Source: Nocardiopsis sp. NRRL B-16309 (lineage in GTDB: Bacteria > Actinomycetota > Actinomycetes > Streptosporangiales > Streptosporangiaceae). Taken from it: a stretch of DNA of 64,000 bases. The first letter of the stretch is position 1. Each line of letters begins with the position of its first letter. The stretch covers positions 193,937 through 257,936 of the forward strand of contig NZ_LGEC01000092.1 in NCBI RefSeq assembly GCF_001279585.1, in the 5' to 3' direction. The notes under the pieces were generated by a model. That model was not told the DNA's origin. It worked only from the letters and a program-made list of their open reading frames with translations, and did not search any database. Positions 8,842 through 16,953 of this stretch are shown here, piece by piece. Made by a program: the position numbers and the translations under genes.

Positions 8842-8922
8842 GCTTCGGCCCTTCCGGCGAATCGGGGGACACCAGGCCCCCATGATCCACCCCCCGCCCC
8901 TGACGCAGACAGGAGGCCCATA

Positions 8923-9156
8923 GTGGCCAACCCGGACACCCCACCCGATGGGTTCCCCGAGGACCCGACCGCCGCGGTGATGTTCGAGGCCCAGGAGGAC
9001 TGGGCGCACACCCTGAACACGCTCGGCGGGATGGTCGAGCAGGCCCGGCGGGTCGGGTTCACCGACCCGCAGGCTCACGCGATGGTCGCGGCGACGTTCG
9101 TCCGGCAGGTCGCCCTGTCGGTGTTCGTGGGCGCCCCGGAGGACGGCGAGGAGTGA
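8923..9156 (+). CDS. Small acidic phage protein
   Basis: A 77-aa acidic protein with a GTG start and a strong AGGAGG ribosome-binding site. The sequence is helical in character (AAVMFEAQEDWAHTLNTLGG, then QAHAMVAATFVRQVALSVF). No domain is recognised. It is the first phage-like gene to the right of the IS and is co-oriented with the nuclease and Acb2-like genes that follow, consistent with an early or accessory phage gene. Confidence 0.6.
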   Translation: MANPDTPPDGFPEDPTAAVMFEAQEDWAHTLNTLGGMVEQARRVGFTDPQAHAMVAATFVRQVALSVFVGAPEDGEE

Positions 9157-9415
9157 GCCCCGCCCAGACGCTCGGCCGGGCTGTTGCCGCCTGAGGAGTG
9201 CGCCGTGTTGGAGGACACCATCCACCGCGCCAACGCCAAGGTGTAACCGAACGTAGCCGGACTCCCCGTTCGGGCCTCCGATGTCGGGTCTAACCCCGCA
9301 AATCCGGAGCCCCAACCCCCCAGCGCCCCGAATCTGGTCACCCACAGCAACGAATCCCCTGGAGTCATACCCATGAGTCCCGCGCGTTCAGCCCTGTAAG
9401 CCCCAAGGCAACCCT

Positions 9416-9904
9416 GTGACCGTCGAGAGCCCAGTCATCAGCGGCTACGCCCGATGTGCCGGAGTGCGCTGCTGGGAACGAGCAACCGTCATCATCGCGG
9501 ACGTCATGCTCTGCAACTCCCACAAGCAGACGCTACGAGCCGCGTTCGAGGGCCTTCCCGCCCCTGAACCCGCACCCCAAGAGCCCACCGCCGCACACGT
9601 CGTCTACTACATCACCTGGCGCGGCGCCGACCACATCAAGATCGGCACTTCCCAGAACCTCTGCAACCGCCTCCACCAGCTGAAGCAGAACGGGCACCGC
9701 CCCCGGCTGCTCGCGGTGGAGGAAGGCGACCACCAGCTCGAAGCGAAACGGCACCGCCAGTTCAGGGCACTCCGAAAGCCCGGCACGGAGCTGTTCCGCC
9801 CTTCGCAGGTCCTCATCGACCACATCGACAATCTGAAGCGGCACAACCCCCACTGGCGCGGAATGGCAACGTCGGCCGCGAGTGGGAGTAGCCCCAATCC
9901 CTGA
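9416..9904 (+). CDS. GIY-YIG (T5orf172/MUG113-type) nuclease-like protein
   Basis: A 162-aa protein. The N-terminal 45 residues contain two cysteines and a histidine (CAGVRCW, CNSHKQ) like a small zinc finger. The remainder carries the GIY-YIG variant seen in T5orf172/MUG113 proteins: VVYYITWRGADHIKIGTS, then NRLHQLKQNGH, and an LEAKRHRQFRALR helix with the expected glutamate/arginine environment. Phage members of this family are DNA nucleases or DNA-binding modules. The GTG start at 9416 follows AAGG. It precedes the Acb2-like gene. Confidence 0.72.
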   Translation: MTVESPVISGYARCAGVRCWERATVIIADVMLCNSHKQTLRAAFEGLPAPEPAPQEPTAAHVVYYITWRGADHIKIGTSQNLCNRLHQLKQNGHRPRLLAVEEGDHQLEAKRHRQFRALRKPGTELFRPSQVLIDHIDNLKRHNPHWRGMATSAASGSSPNP

Positions 9905-9917
9905 GGGAGAGACCCCC

Positions 9918-10196
9918 ATGCGCCCCGCCGACATCGACCACCGGTACAAGTACCACCCCTCCAACACCCCCGACGCCATCACCGCCCACGAGACCGTGCG
10001 CGGCGGCGCCCTCGGGTTCGCGCACCTCATCAACACCCACGTCCCGGACGGAGCGGACAAAAACCTCGCCTTCAACGCCCTGGACGATGTCCTGTTCCGC
10101 GCGAACTCCGGGATCGCCCGAGGAGGACGGCCGGACCTGTGCAGCCCCCGCATCCGCACCAAGACCTGCGGCCTAGACGAGGCCAACGACGGGTGA
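9918..10196 (+). CDS. Acb2/Tad1-like anti-CBASS protein (candidate)
   Basis: A 92-aa small helical protein. From residue 4 it reads IDHRYKYHPSNTPDAITAHE, and later VPDGADKNLAFNALDDVLFR followed by ANSGIAR. This pattern (RF/Y-x-YH-P near the start; P-D/S-x-x-x-x-LA and E/D-x-V-x-x-ANxxIAR near the end) is that of the Acb2/Tad1 hairpin family, whose phage members sequester cyclic oligonucleotide signals and so block CBASS (and in Tad1 relatives Thoeris) defence. The aromatic and basic residues near the start, used by Acb2 for nucleotide binding, are present. The start is fixed by GGGAGAG eight bases upstream. Assignment is from memory of the family pattern. Confidence 0.68.
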   Translation: MRPADIDHRYKYHPSNTPDAITAHETVRGGALGFAHLINTHVPDGADKNLAFNALDDVLFRANSGIARGGRPDLCSPRIRTKTCGLDEANDG

Positions 10197-10235
10197 CATC
10201 TCGGCCTGACAGTGGTTCGTCGTGGCCCGCTCGGG

Positions 10236-11363
10236 CTACCGGGACTTGCGCGAATTCCGCTCCAAGACCCAGACGTAGTACCACTTGTCATGGCGCAGTG
10301 ACTTGGGATGGTTCTCAGCAGCGGCCTGGATGATGCCCCAGATTCCACCCGCTCCGGCAGCGACACCGACAAGCTTCAGCACCTCCTCCAACGCCGGTCC
10401 GTAGACCGCCGCCAGGGAAGCCCCCACTGTTCCGAGCGTGGCTCCGGTGACGGCGAGAGCTTGCTTGCGTCGTGCCGTCACGATTTGTGCCTCGATTGAC
10501 CGTACACCGTCCGCAATTTGCTCGCCGATCTTTGCGATCTCGCGTTCGGATTGGACGGCGTTGATTGCGCTGTCCACGTCGATCAGGCTCTGTCGCAGGA
10601 ACCCGCGGAAACCTGTGTAGGACTCGAATTCCTCGACTGTGATCTTGCTGAAGTCCCGCAGCCGGGTCGTCTGAAGGAAAGGTAGTTCAATGCGGAGTAT
10701 TTCCCGAACTAAGTGTGACTTGAGGGGCTCTGTGTCCGACTCGCCGACTGCTCTGCCATTTTTGACGAGTAGATCGACAAGGGATGGGATGCGTTGCAGG
10801 GGGCTCACGGAGGAAGATGTTCTATTTTCGACGCCGAAGTGTTCGTAGTCGTCATAAATATCTTCTTCACGAGTCAGATATGTAGGGAGGTACCAGGCGA
10901 TGCCTGCTTTGAGTAGGGGCTCGCTTTCTAATATCCAGCCTCCGAGCAGGTCCATGTCTGGGCATTGAATAAGAAGCTGGGTTCTTTCATCTATTCTTCC
11001 GCCGTAGCCCATAACATCTGTGTTTACTGAGTGCGGTAGAAATTTGCTTCTTGACTTGATTATTCCTACGGGCTGAGGATTTCTTGTTTGATGTGAGAGT
11101 AGGAGTGTGTCAGTTACGAGTGTGCTCCGCATGGTTAAGGTCGCCAGGGAAGCGTCAGAAGTGCCAAGGCCCACATGGAACTTCGACCGCGTGAAACGTT
11201 TTTGGTCCACAAGTGCTCTCTGTCGCTTGTTGAACAGATGGAGTGCATAGTGGCGCGCGGCCACGGCGGGGTTGTCTTTCGCGCCTTGCGGGAGTGTCTG
11301 GAAGTAACTTCGCATGTGCTTGGCGACAACATGGTTCTGTGTTGCGCTATGGCTGCGGAACAT
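10236..11363 (-). CDS. Minus-strand cargo protein with C-terminal membrane helices
   Basis: A 375-aa protein of no recognised family. The first 270 residues are soluble and mixed; around 245-295 the sequence is helical; near 295-345 there are two hydrophobic stretches (ALAVTGATLGTVGASLAAVY and LVGVAAGAGGIWGIIQAAA). It runs against the phage genes, is clearly AT-richer than they are over much of its length, and has its own leaderless promoter: TAGGGT (minus strand, 11370-11375) six bases before the ATG. It is convergent with the Acb2-like gene. This is the signature of a moron-type cargo gene; a defence or membrane-effector role is possible but unproven. Confidence 0.65.
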   Translation of the reverse strand: MFRSHSATQNHVVAKHMRSYFQTLPQGAKDNPAVAARHYALHLFNKRQRALVDQKRFTRSKFHVGLGTSDASLATLTMRSTLVTDTLLLSHQTRNPQPVGIIKSRSKFLPHSVNTDVMGYGGRIDERTQLLIQCPDMDLLGGWILESEPLLKAGIAWYLPTYLTREEDIYDDYEHFGVENRTSSSVSPLQRIPSLVDLLVKNGRAVGESDTEPLKSHLVREILRIELPFLQTTRLRDFSKITVEEFESYTGFRGFLRQSLIDVDSAINAVQSEREIAKIGEQIADGVRSIEAQIVTARRKQALAVTGATLGTVGASLAAVYGPALEEVLKLVGVAAGAGGIWGIIQAAAENHPKSLRHDKWYYVWVLERNSRKSR

Positions 11364-11502
11364 GACCCAACCCTACCCAATGTTCTAATTAAGCGGAGAC
11401 TGTCTAGATATCCGTTCATCCTCTCAGGAGACGGTTGGGACTAGGGATCCTTGTGTTGGTTCACCCAGGCGTTCACGGCCTCCACCCCCGGAAGGACACC
11501 CC

Positions 11503-11840
11503 GTGACCGACCACCCCACGGTGCCCGCCGCGTGGCGCACCCCCGGACTCCCCGCTGAACAGGTGCCGCTCGGCCCTCGGTTTCCCATGATCAGAGTCCA
11601 ACAGGCGGACGGCATCACCAGGTATTGGCACGTCGATCCCACCAGCGTCGAGTGCACCCCCGAGAACGGGCTCCGTATCACCGCCTACGACGCCGCCCCG
11701 CAACCAGACGGTGTGGGAGAGGGAGGCGCCCCGGCGTGGGCCCCGACCAGGCCCCGGCCGAGGTCGGCCCGAAGGTCACCGTGATCCTCCCGAACACCCC
11801 GAGCATCGGCCCGTTCGTCCTCACCGAGAGAGACGGCTGA
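11503..11840 (+). CDS. Phage hypothetical protein with an apparent one-base frameshift
   Basis: Starts at GTG 11503 after GGAAGGAC. As given, the frame runs to a stop at 11784 and ends in an Arg/Ser-rich tail. If the CCCC run at 11741-11744 had one more C, it would continue as DQAPAEVGPKVTVILPNTPS and end at 11840, where its TGA overlaps the ATG of the next gene, the usual phage arrangement. The repaired product is about 112 aa. Function unknown; it starts a row of small co-directional genes between the Acb2-like gene and the HNH gene. Confidence 0.5.
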
Positions 11841-12312
11841 TGGCCGAGGTGTTCATCGCCCCGCTGGGCGCCGACCCCGAGGAGCCTGGGTGGTCATGGC
11901 TCGGCACCACCAACGGCGCTGTCTCGGAGGTGGCCGAGCCCGCGGACACGACCCCGCTCGCCGACTTTGGCACGCTCACCGCCGAGTTCAAGGGCGACCC
12001 GGTGGCCTTGGTCTTTCCGGAGCCCGAACCCCGACAGAAGTACCGGGTCCGCTACGAACGCCCCGGGCGGCCACCCCTGTACGGCACCCTCGCCGCTCAC
12101 ACCTTCGACTCGGCCACCGGCCGGTGCGAAGTGGAGGTGGAGCTGGCCCCGGAGTGCATGCGCGACGAGCTGGCGAAGCTGTGGGGCGACCCGGCAACCG
12201 AGCCCCCCGACGCGCCGAGCGTCCAGCAGGCGCCGGCGTTCACCCCTCAACGGATCGCCGACATGTTCGACATCCCCCTGCACCTCATCACCCTGAGGAG
12301 ACCAACCCCTGA
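11840..12312 (+). CDS. Phage hypothetical protein
   Basis: The ATG at 11840 overlaps the preceding stop. The product (MAEVFIAPLGADPEEPGWSW onward) is acidic with beta-rich segments such as KYRVRYERPGRPPLYGTL and CEVEVELAPECM. In the given sequence the frame runs on to 12706 with Arg/Pro/Gly-rich content. One extra C in the CCCC run at 12306-12309 would end it at 12310-12312, overlapping the next ATG, giving about 157 aa. The shorter end is preferred. No family recognised. Confidence 0.5.
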
Positions 12313-12706
12313 TGGCCCGACTCCGAACCCTCAACGTGGACACAAAGAGCGGCCGGGAAGACATCCTGGTCCTCGACCACCTAACCGAGGAAGAACTGGC
12401 TGGACGCCTCGACCTGGTGACCACGGTCCGGAAGGCTGTGACAACCCCGGCAATCATCGCGTTCCCGTTCCCTGTGACCCTGCCCGACGACGACCCGCCG
12501 CCCGCGAACCCGCCCACGGACAACCCCACCCGCGGAGAAGTGCTGTCCGGACGGGCCCTGGCGTGGAAGACCCTTGCCCTGCGTCTCCTCGAGGTCCGGC
12601 ACGCCCCATCGGGTACCTGGTGCAGGTGGGCCGGGCGCTCCCCGCCCACACGATGACCATCGTTGGTGACGTGGCGACCCTCCGCTTGACGGGAGGCGAC
12701 TCCTGA
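12312..12706 (+). CDS. Phage hypothetical protein with an apparent one-base frameshift
   Basis: Starts at ATG 12312 with GAGGAG 13 bases upstream. The given frame stops at 12656. One extra C in CCCC at 12604-12607 would join it to the frame IGYLVQVGRALPAHTMTIVG, ending at 12704-12706 and overlapping the ATG of the next gene. The repaired product is about 131 aa, with a proline-rich middle. It sits in a chain of small overlapping genes; function unknown. Confidence 0.5.
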
Positions 12707-12999
12707 TGGGCAAGCTCACCGCCCCCATGACCGTGTACGTCAAGGTTGGCCGGGGCCGCCGCCACAAGCTCGGCACCGCCACCATCGACCTGCCCGTGAA
12801 GCTCGACCCGGAAGGGCTGGGTACGCTCGGCCCTCTGGCCGGTCCGATCGCGGACGGGTTGCGTGGTGCCGCGTCGGAGCTGACGGGGGAGCCGGATTGG
12901 AAGCATCTGGCGCTTACCCTCGCATGGTCCATGGCGTTGAAGGGCCCGCAGGCGTACACGACCGATGAGGACGACTACCCGGACGTGCCCGTCAGGTGA
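12706..12999 (+). CDS. Small phage hypothetical protein
   Basis: A 97-aa protein starting at an ATG that overlaps the previous stop, with GGGAGG upstream. It reads MGKLTAPMTVYVKVGRGRRH, then a beta-rich ATIDLPVKLDP segment and an amphipathic helical region. No known domain. Its end overlaps a GTG at 12996 that opens a tiny frame (MTDNGDGSVTYEWG), which would end at 13045 if the G run at 13033-13038 had one more G. Confidence 0.5.
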   Translation: MGKLTAPMTVYVKVGRGRRHKLGTATIDLPVKLDPEGLGTLGPLAGPIADGLRGAASELTGEPDWKHLALTLAWSMALKGPQAYTTDEDDYPDVPVR

Positions 13000-13041
13000 C
13001 GGACAACGGCGACGGGTCGGTCACCTACGAGTGGGGGGTGC

Positions 13042-13239
13042 GTGAGCCGCCGCGAAGACGCCCAATTCGGCCTCACCATGGCAACTTGCTACCTCGGGGC
13101 CTTCACTGCGATCTCTCTCCTCAGCGGCGACTGGATGTACCTTGTGCTCGGGCTCCTCCGGGCTCTGGTCGCGGCCCCGCTGATGTTCGGCGTCGGCTTC
13201 GTGGTGTACAAGCTCTCTTCAGCTGGGTGTTTCGGGTAG
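13042..13239 (+). CDS. Small two-helix membrane protein
   Basis: A 65-aa protein from GTG 13042. Two hydrophobic helices cover most of it (FGLTMATCYLGAFTAISLLS and MYLVLGLLRALVAAPLMFGV). A two-helix small membrane protein in a phage could be a holin, but it lies far from any endolysin and upstream of the head genes, so that reading is weak. It is followed by a minus-strand cargo gene. Confidence 0.45.
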   Translation: MSRREDAQFGLTMATCYLGAFTAISLLSGDWMYLVLGLLRALVAAPLMFGVGFVVYKLSSAGCFG

Positions 13240-13286
13240 ACCGATCAACGCCCCCGGGCTCCTCGCATGCGGTCCCTGCCGGGAAG

Positions 13287-13982
13287 CTACGGCAGGGGCG
13301 GAAGTTGGTTCACGAAGTAGCCGATAAGACCTCCTAGTATGCAGCCGAAGATCGTCCAGAACAGGGCTACTCCGTGGTCCTCAAACAGGCGCTCACGGAA
13401 CGGCGGGTCCTCGGCATAGGTGGCATTTACTATCTTGGTTTTTGTTTCCTGGTAGACCAAGGGAATCCAGGAGGTGAGCCCCAAGGACGCGAGGGCTGCG
13501 AGCAAGGTGCTCAGTAGTGCCACGCGGCCGTCTGTGCCTGCGATAATCATCCATGTGGCGACCGTGGCTGCTACCACGAGGTTAAAGAGCTGAGAGATGA
13601 CCATCCGCATCCAGAAAGGGATGTTGCGCCTTCTATGCTCGCCCAGCTCGCTTTTTAGGGTTGCGGCTAACCCTCGGAGTTCGTTGTTAGCGCCGTGGAT
13701 GCGTATGTAGCTGATATATTTCGTAGAAAGTGAGAGCCCGATACTTGGAAAGGGGCGTTCATTGCTCGCGTTGATGTCCACCGATGTGATTGGCTCTCGA
13801 ACGGTTCGGGCTACCTCTTCCCAGCCGCTTGCATCAGTGAACTTGAACTTGTCGTTGACCTTCACTTCGACAGGGCCATGCTGGGACAGGATTTCGCTCG
13901 CCCTTACAAGGTCTTCGCGATGCAGTGAAAGTGGATCTAGCTCGATTCTCTCGAAGCTCGATTCAACTCGTTCAAGTGGCAT
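13287..13982 (-). CDS. Minus-strand cargo membrane protein
   Basis: A 231-aa protein. The first 110 residues are soluble (MPLERVESSFERIELDPLSL onward); three or four hydrophobic segments follow: LFNLVVAATVATWMIIAG, VALLSTLLAALASLGLTSWI and the C-terminal VALFWTIFGCILGGLIGYFV. The start at 13982 is chosen because a CATACT -10 box (minus strand, 13989-13994) lies six bases upstream, making it leaderless; a longer start at 14069 runs through that promoter. It is AT-richer than neighbouring phage genes and opposes them. No family recognised. Confidence 0.6.
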   Translation of the reverse strand: MPLERVESSFERIELDPLSLHREDLVRASEILSQHGPVEVKVNDKFKFTDASGWEEVARTVREPITSVDINASNERPFPSIGLSLSTKYISYIRIHGANNELRGLAATLKSELGEHRRRNIPFWMRMVISQLFNLVVAATVATWMIIAGTDGRVALLSTLLAALASLGLTSWIPLVYQETKTKIVNATYAEDPPFRERLFEDHGVALFWTIFGCILGGLIGYFVNQLPPLP

Positions 13983-14026
13983 GTCAGAAGTATGCACCAC
14001 GACGCGGACACAACAGACAGAACAAG

Positions 14027-14593
14027 GTGACCGGGTGGCCGCTACTGGCCAACCTGCTCCACCAACCACATCGGTCCCGCTACCTTCCTCCAGGTGGACC
14101 TCACCCTCACCGACGCCTGGGCCCTGTGGTGGTCCGGCCAGCAGCTCACCGCCACACCCTGTACGGGGCGCCTGTGTGGTGGCTCGGCCGCGCCGGAAGA
14201 CTCCTGGCGTTCCTGGCCGGGTGCACCATCGTCTTGGACATCATCGGGTCCGAGCGCATCACTGCGTGGGGGGTGAGTCTCCAAGGCAAGACAGCGGAGG
14301 TCAGGCTCTACGCAGTTGGACTTGCTAGTGGTGGCTCCTTCGCCGTCTTTGAGGTGAGCGGACTCAACGATGTGGTAGCGCGAGCATGGCCGTGGCCGGG
14401 TGACCTTGTTGTTGCTCGGGTCCTCTTCTTCATCGTGGCGGTCGCTCTTGCGCTGGGGATCGAACGCTTCGCAGGGCCGGCCGTTGTGGGGGTTGGCCGC
14501 CTACTCGCCCGGCCTCGGTTCGAGTGGTGGCTGCGGGTCATCGCGGCCCCGTTGTTCTTCATCGGGTTCGTCCTGGACTACCTCGCGTCGTGA
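14027..14593 (+). CDS. Phage or cargo membrane protein, frame uncertain at the N-terminus
   Basis: The C-terminal 150 residues are clear: hydrophobic helices in RLLAFLAGCTIVLDIIG, VLFFIVAVALALGIERFAG and VIAAPLFFIGFVLDYLA, with a soluble loop between the first two. The upstream frame used here starts at GTG 14027 after AAGG. The best-looking N-terminal sequence (VDLTLTDAWALWWSGQQLTA) is in another frame and would join by one extra C in CCC at 14157-14159. Product of unknown function. Confidence 0.45.
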   Translation: MTGWPLLANLLHQPHRSRYLPPGGPHPHRRLGPVVVRPAAHRHTLYGAPVWWLGRAGRLLAFLAGCTIVLDIIGSERITAWGVSLQGKTAEVRLYAVGLASGGSFAVFEVSGLNDVVARAWPWPGDLVVARVLFFIVAVALALGIERFAGPAVVGVGRLLARPRFEWWLRVIAAPLFFIGFVLDYLAS

Positions 14594-14629
14594 CCAACCG
14601 GCCCACTCCGCAGTGCGCATTCGAGAGCG

Positions 14630-15145
14630 TTAGTCCCGCTCCCAAATCACCTGCACCTGTCCGCGCTTCTTTGAGACAGAAGCGCCATACGCACCACCGA
14701 CCACAGTACCGATGGGGCCCCAGAAGAGGGTTCCGAGAAGAGCACCGTTGACCACCGGGGTCGCCGACGTGCGATCCGCATCCTTCTCCTGCTGCTGGAT
14801 ACGCCACCCCTGCGCGATCATCCTCTTTGCGTCCTTCTCGAACGCACGCCGGTCCTTGTACACCGAAACCCGCAGAGTCTCCCGTGGCGGAACCAGCCCA
14901 GCAGGATCGAACCCCACCGCTTCCTCAGCAGCCGTCACCGACCCGTGCTCAGCGATAAGGCCCACCAGCTTCTTGCCAGCAGCCCCGGACTCCAACGGGT
15001 CCTGTAGCTCGCCCGCAGCAATTGACTCTTCCAGTTTCGGCTTTGGGCTTGCCGGCGTCTCCAGGAGAGGCTTCCACCGGAACCCGGTGTAGTACCACTT
15101 CTCGTCGTCGGATATCACGGCTTTGCCGATGGTCATTCGTGCCAT
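14630..15145 (-). CDS. Minus-strand hypothetical protein with glycine-rich C-terminus
   Basis: A 171-aa protein from ATG 15145, with GGGGG upstream. Its first 25 residues (DDEKWYYTGFRWKPLL) include an aromatic cluster also seen in short membrane-associated proteins. The middle is helical and charged; the end has a glycine-rich hydrophobic stretch (LLGTLFWGPIGTVVGGAYGA) like a glycine zipper. It opposes the phage genes. No family recognised. Confidence 0.55.
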   Translation of the reverse strand: MARMTIGKAVISDDEKWYYTGFRWKPLLETPASPKPKLEESIAAGELQDPLESGAAGKKLVGLIAEHGSVTAAEEAVGFDPAGLVPPRETLRVSVYKDRRAFEKDAKRMIAQGWRIQQQEKDADRTSATPVVNGALLGTLFWGPIGTVVGGAYGASVSKKRGQVQVIWERD

Positions 15146-15215
15146 GACAGCCCCCTAAGCGTGCCCCTACTTGGTAAGACGCTGTAGGCGCACCAGCGGT
15201 TGTGTGGAGGTGAAT

Positions 15216-15599
15216 GTGCCTGCCCGCCCCTCTCAACCATGCAAGACCCCCGGGTGCTCGGGGAAGGCCCGCCCCGGCAAACCCACCTGCCCGAACTGCC
15301 GCACCCGAGCGAACCGCGATCTGAGACAGCGCCGCGGCCACTCCACCGTGCAGGGGTACGGGCACGCCCACCGGACACGGTTCCGGCCCGGGGTGCTCAA
15401 GCGTGACCGCCAGTGCCGCATCTGTAAGAAGGCTGAGGCGGAGGAAGCCGACCACTGGCCGCTGGACCGTAAGACGCTGATCGCGATGGGGTTGGACCCC
15501 AACGACCCCTCATACGGCCGCGGTCTCTGCCACACCTGCCACTCGTCGGAGACCGCCCGGTTCCAGCCGGGGGGTTGGTACAGGGACGCCCCCTGGTAG
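15216..15599 (+). CDS. HNH endonuclease
   Basis: A 127-aa phage HNH nuclease. An N-terminal zinc-ribbon-like part (CKTPGCSG, CPNC) is followed by the HNH core: CRICKKAEAEEADHWPL with the catalytic His after Asp, then NDPSYGRGLCHTCHSSET. In HK97-like phages an HNH protein just before TerS helps the terminase cut DNA at cos; the position here, upstream of TerS and TerL, fits. The start at GTG 15216 is set by GGAGG five bases upstream. Confidence 0.82.
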   Translation: MPARPSQPCKTPGCSGKARPGKPTCPNCRTRANRDLRQRRGHSTVQGYGHAHRTRFRPGVLKRDRQCRICKKAEAEEADHWPLDRKTLIAMGLDPNDPSYGRGLCHTCHSSETARFQPGGWYRDAPW

Positions 15600-15701
15600 G
15601 GGCACCCCCACCGCCCCCAGGGGCACTTGCCCCCCCGGCCCCACCCCTGGGGAACACCACCCCAACCCCCACCGGGGGAGCATTCACCGGAGGGAGGCAC
15701 C

Positions 15702-16232
15702 GTGCGCTACCCCTGCCCCACACCCGGCTGCCCCCGACACACCACCTCCCGCACCACCCGATGCGACCAGTGCACCCGCCGCAACAGCAAGGCGCACCGC
15801 ATCACGCTGGTGTGCGGCCCACCATGCGCAGGCAAGAACACCTGGGTGGCAGAGCACGCCCAACCCGGCGACCTGGTCGTGGACCTCGACGCCCTCTACC
15901 ACGCGATCAACGCCCACCCCACCCGGGACGACCACGACCAACCCCCAGCCCTGACCCCGTTCGCCCTCGACGCACGGGACGCCATCCTCCACCGACTCCT
16001 GCACGGTGACCACAACCTGCGCGCCGCCTGGATCATCCACTCCGCACCCAACCCAGCGACGCGAGGCGAGTGGAAGCAACGCGGAGCGCGAATAGTGATG
16101 ATCAACGCCGACCAGGACACGCTCACCCGCAGGGCACAGGCACACCGACCCGCCGCATGGGCCGACCACATCCGGGATTGGCACCGCCTCTACCGGCCCG
16201 GCCACGTCGACCAGCACATCACCACCGGGTGA
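15702..16232 (+). CDS. P-loop kinase-like protein with N-terminal zinc-finger motif
   Basis: A 176-aa protein. Residues 5-24 carry Cys/His pairs (CPTPGCPRH and CDQC) that probably bind zinc. A P-loop GPPCAGKNT lies at 39-47, then GDLVVDLDALYHAI as the likely Walker B or substrate segment, and LTRRAQAHRP as a lid-like arginine region. This layout is that of polynucleotide or zeta-toxin-like kinases found beside phage HNH and terminase genes. The start GTG 15702 has GGAGGGAGG five bases upstream. Substrate unknown; DNA or RNA end processing is the natural guess. Confidence 0.65.
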   Translation: MRYPCPTPGCPRHTTSRTTRCDQCTRRNSKAHRITLVCGPPCAGKNTWVAEHAQPGDLVVDLDALYHAINAHPTRDDHDQPPALTPFALDARDAILHRLLHGDHNLRAAWIIHSAPNPATRGEWKQRGARIVMINADQDTLTRRAQAHRPAAWADHIRDWHRLYRPGHVDQHITTG

Positions 16233-16479
16233 ACCCCTTCCACCACCCCGACCGCCTCCCGCATACGCACAGGTCAGAGCCCGCACACCCCTATGGCCCC
16301 CACCAGGGGGTAGGGGCGTCGCAATCCCCTGACCTGCGGTTATGCGCGGGCGCGCGGGTGACTCGCCGTTGACGCCGCAGAGTTTTCCGAACTGTTCCCA
16401 TCGCCGCAGGTCAGCGCGTTCCCGCCCCTGCGCTATCGGCTTGCCCTGAGACGGCCCTGGACGGAGCGGAGGTGAACAC
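16233..16479 (+). other. Non-coding interval before the terminase genes, candidate cos region
   Basis: A 247-base gap in an otherwise tightly packed module, between the kinase-like gene and TerS. It holds short GC-rich dyads, including a CCCC/GGGG group near 16299-16319 and the paired CAGGTCAG sites at 16270-16277 and 16407-16414. In HNH-TerS-TerL phages the packaging site usually lies here. No exact cos can be assigned. Confidence 0.35.
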
Positions 16480-16953
16480 ATGGGAGACCGTGGCCCCCGC
16501 CCCAAACCCTCAGCCCAGAAGGCCCTCGAAGGCGACACGCGCGGCCTCAACGAAGACGAGCCGGCGCCCTCCGCCCAACCCGTCGAAGCCCCCGCCTGGC
16601 TCGTCGCCCTCGACGTCGACCCCGAGCCCGGCACCGAAACCGCCCTCGACGTCTGGCGGCAACTCGCCCCCGACCTGGAGAAGACCGGCGTCCTCACCCC
16701 CTGGGACGTGGACGAGTTCGCCGTGTTCTGCGACGCGGTCATCAACCACCGCCGGGCCTCGGAAGAAGTCCAGCGGCACGGCCTACTCGTGTACGGCGCG
16801 AAGGGCAACCTGGTCAAGAACCCGGCAGCCCAGATGGCACGCGACTACGCCGACCTCATGGTCAAGATCGGCGCCCGGTTCGGTCTCAGTCCCAGCGACC
16901 GCGCCGGCCTGAAGGTCGAGCGGGGGTCCGAGAGCGGTGACGACTACTTCTGA
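16480..16953 (+). CDS. Phage terminase small subunit (P27 family)
   Basis: A 157-aa DNA-recognition subunit of the packaging motor. The N-terminal MGDRGPRPKPSAQKALEGD is typical of the P27 family; a central TALDVWRQLAPDLEKTGVLT segment and the HGLLVYGAKGNLVKNPAAQM segment follow, the latter being the most conserved part. GGAGGTG precedes the ATG. It overlaps the TerL start by 17 bases, implying translational coupling. Confidence 0.87.
   Translation: MGDRGPRPKPSAQKALEGDTRGLNEDEPAPSAQPVEAPAWLVALDVDPEPGTETALDVWRQLAPDLEKTGVLTPWDVDEFAVFCDAVINHRRASEEVQRHGLLVYGAKGNLVKNPAAQMARDYADLMVKIGARFGLSPSDRAGLKVERGSESGDDYF

Noticed and set aside
13042..13239. Holin
   Set aside because: Two helices and small size fit, but there is no endolysin nearby and the position before head genes is wrong; left as a small membrane protein.
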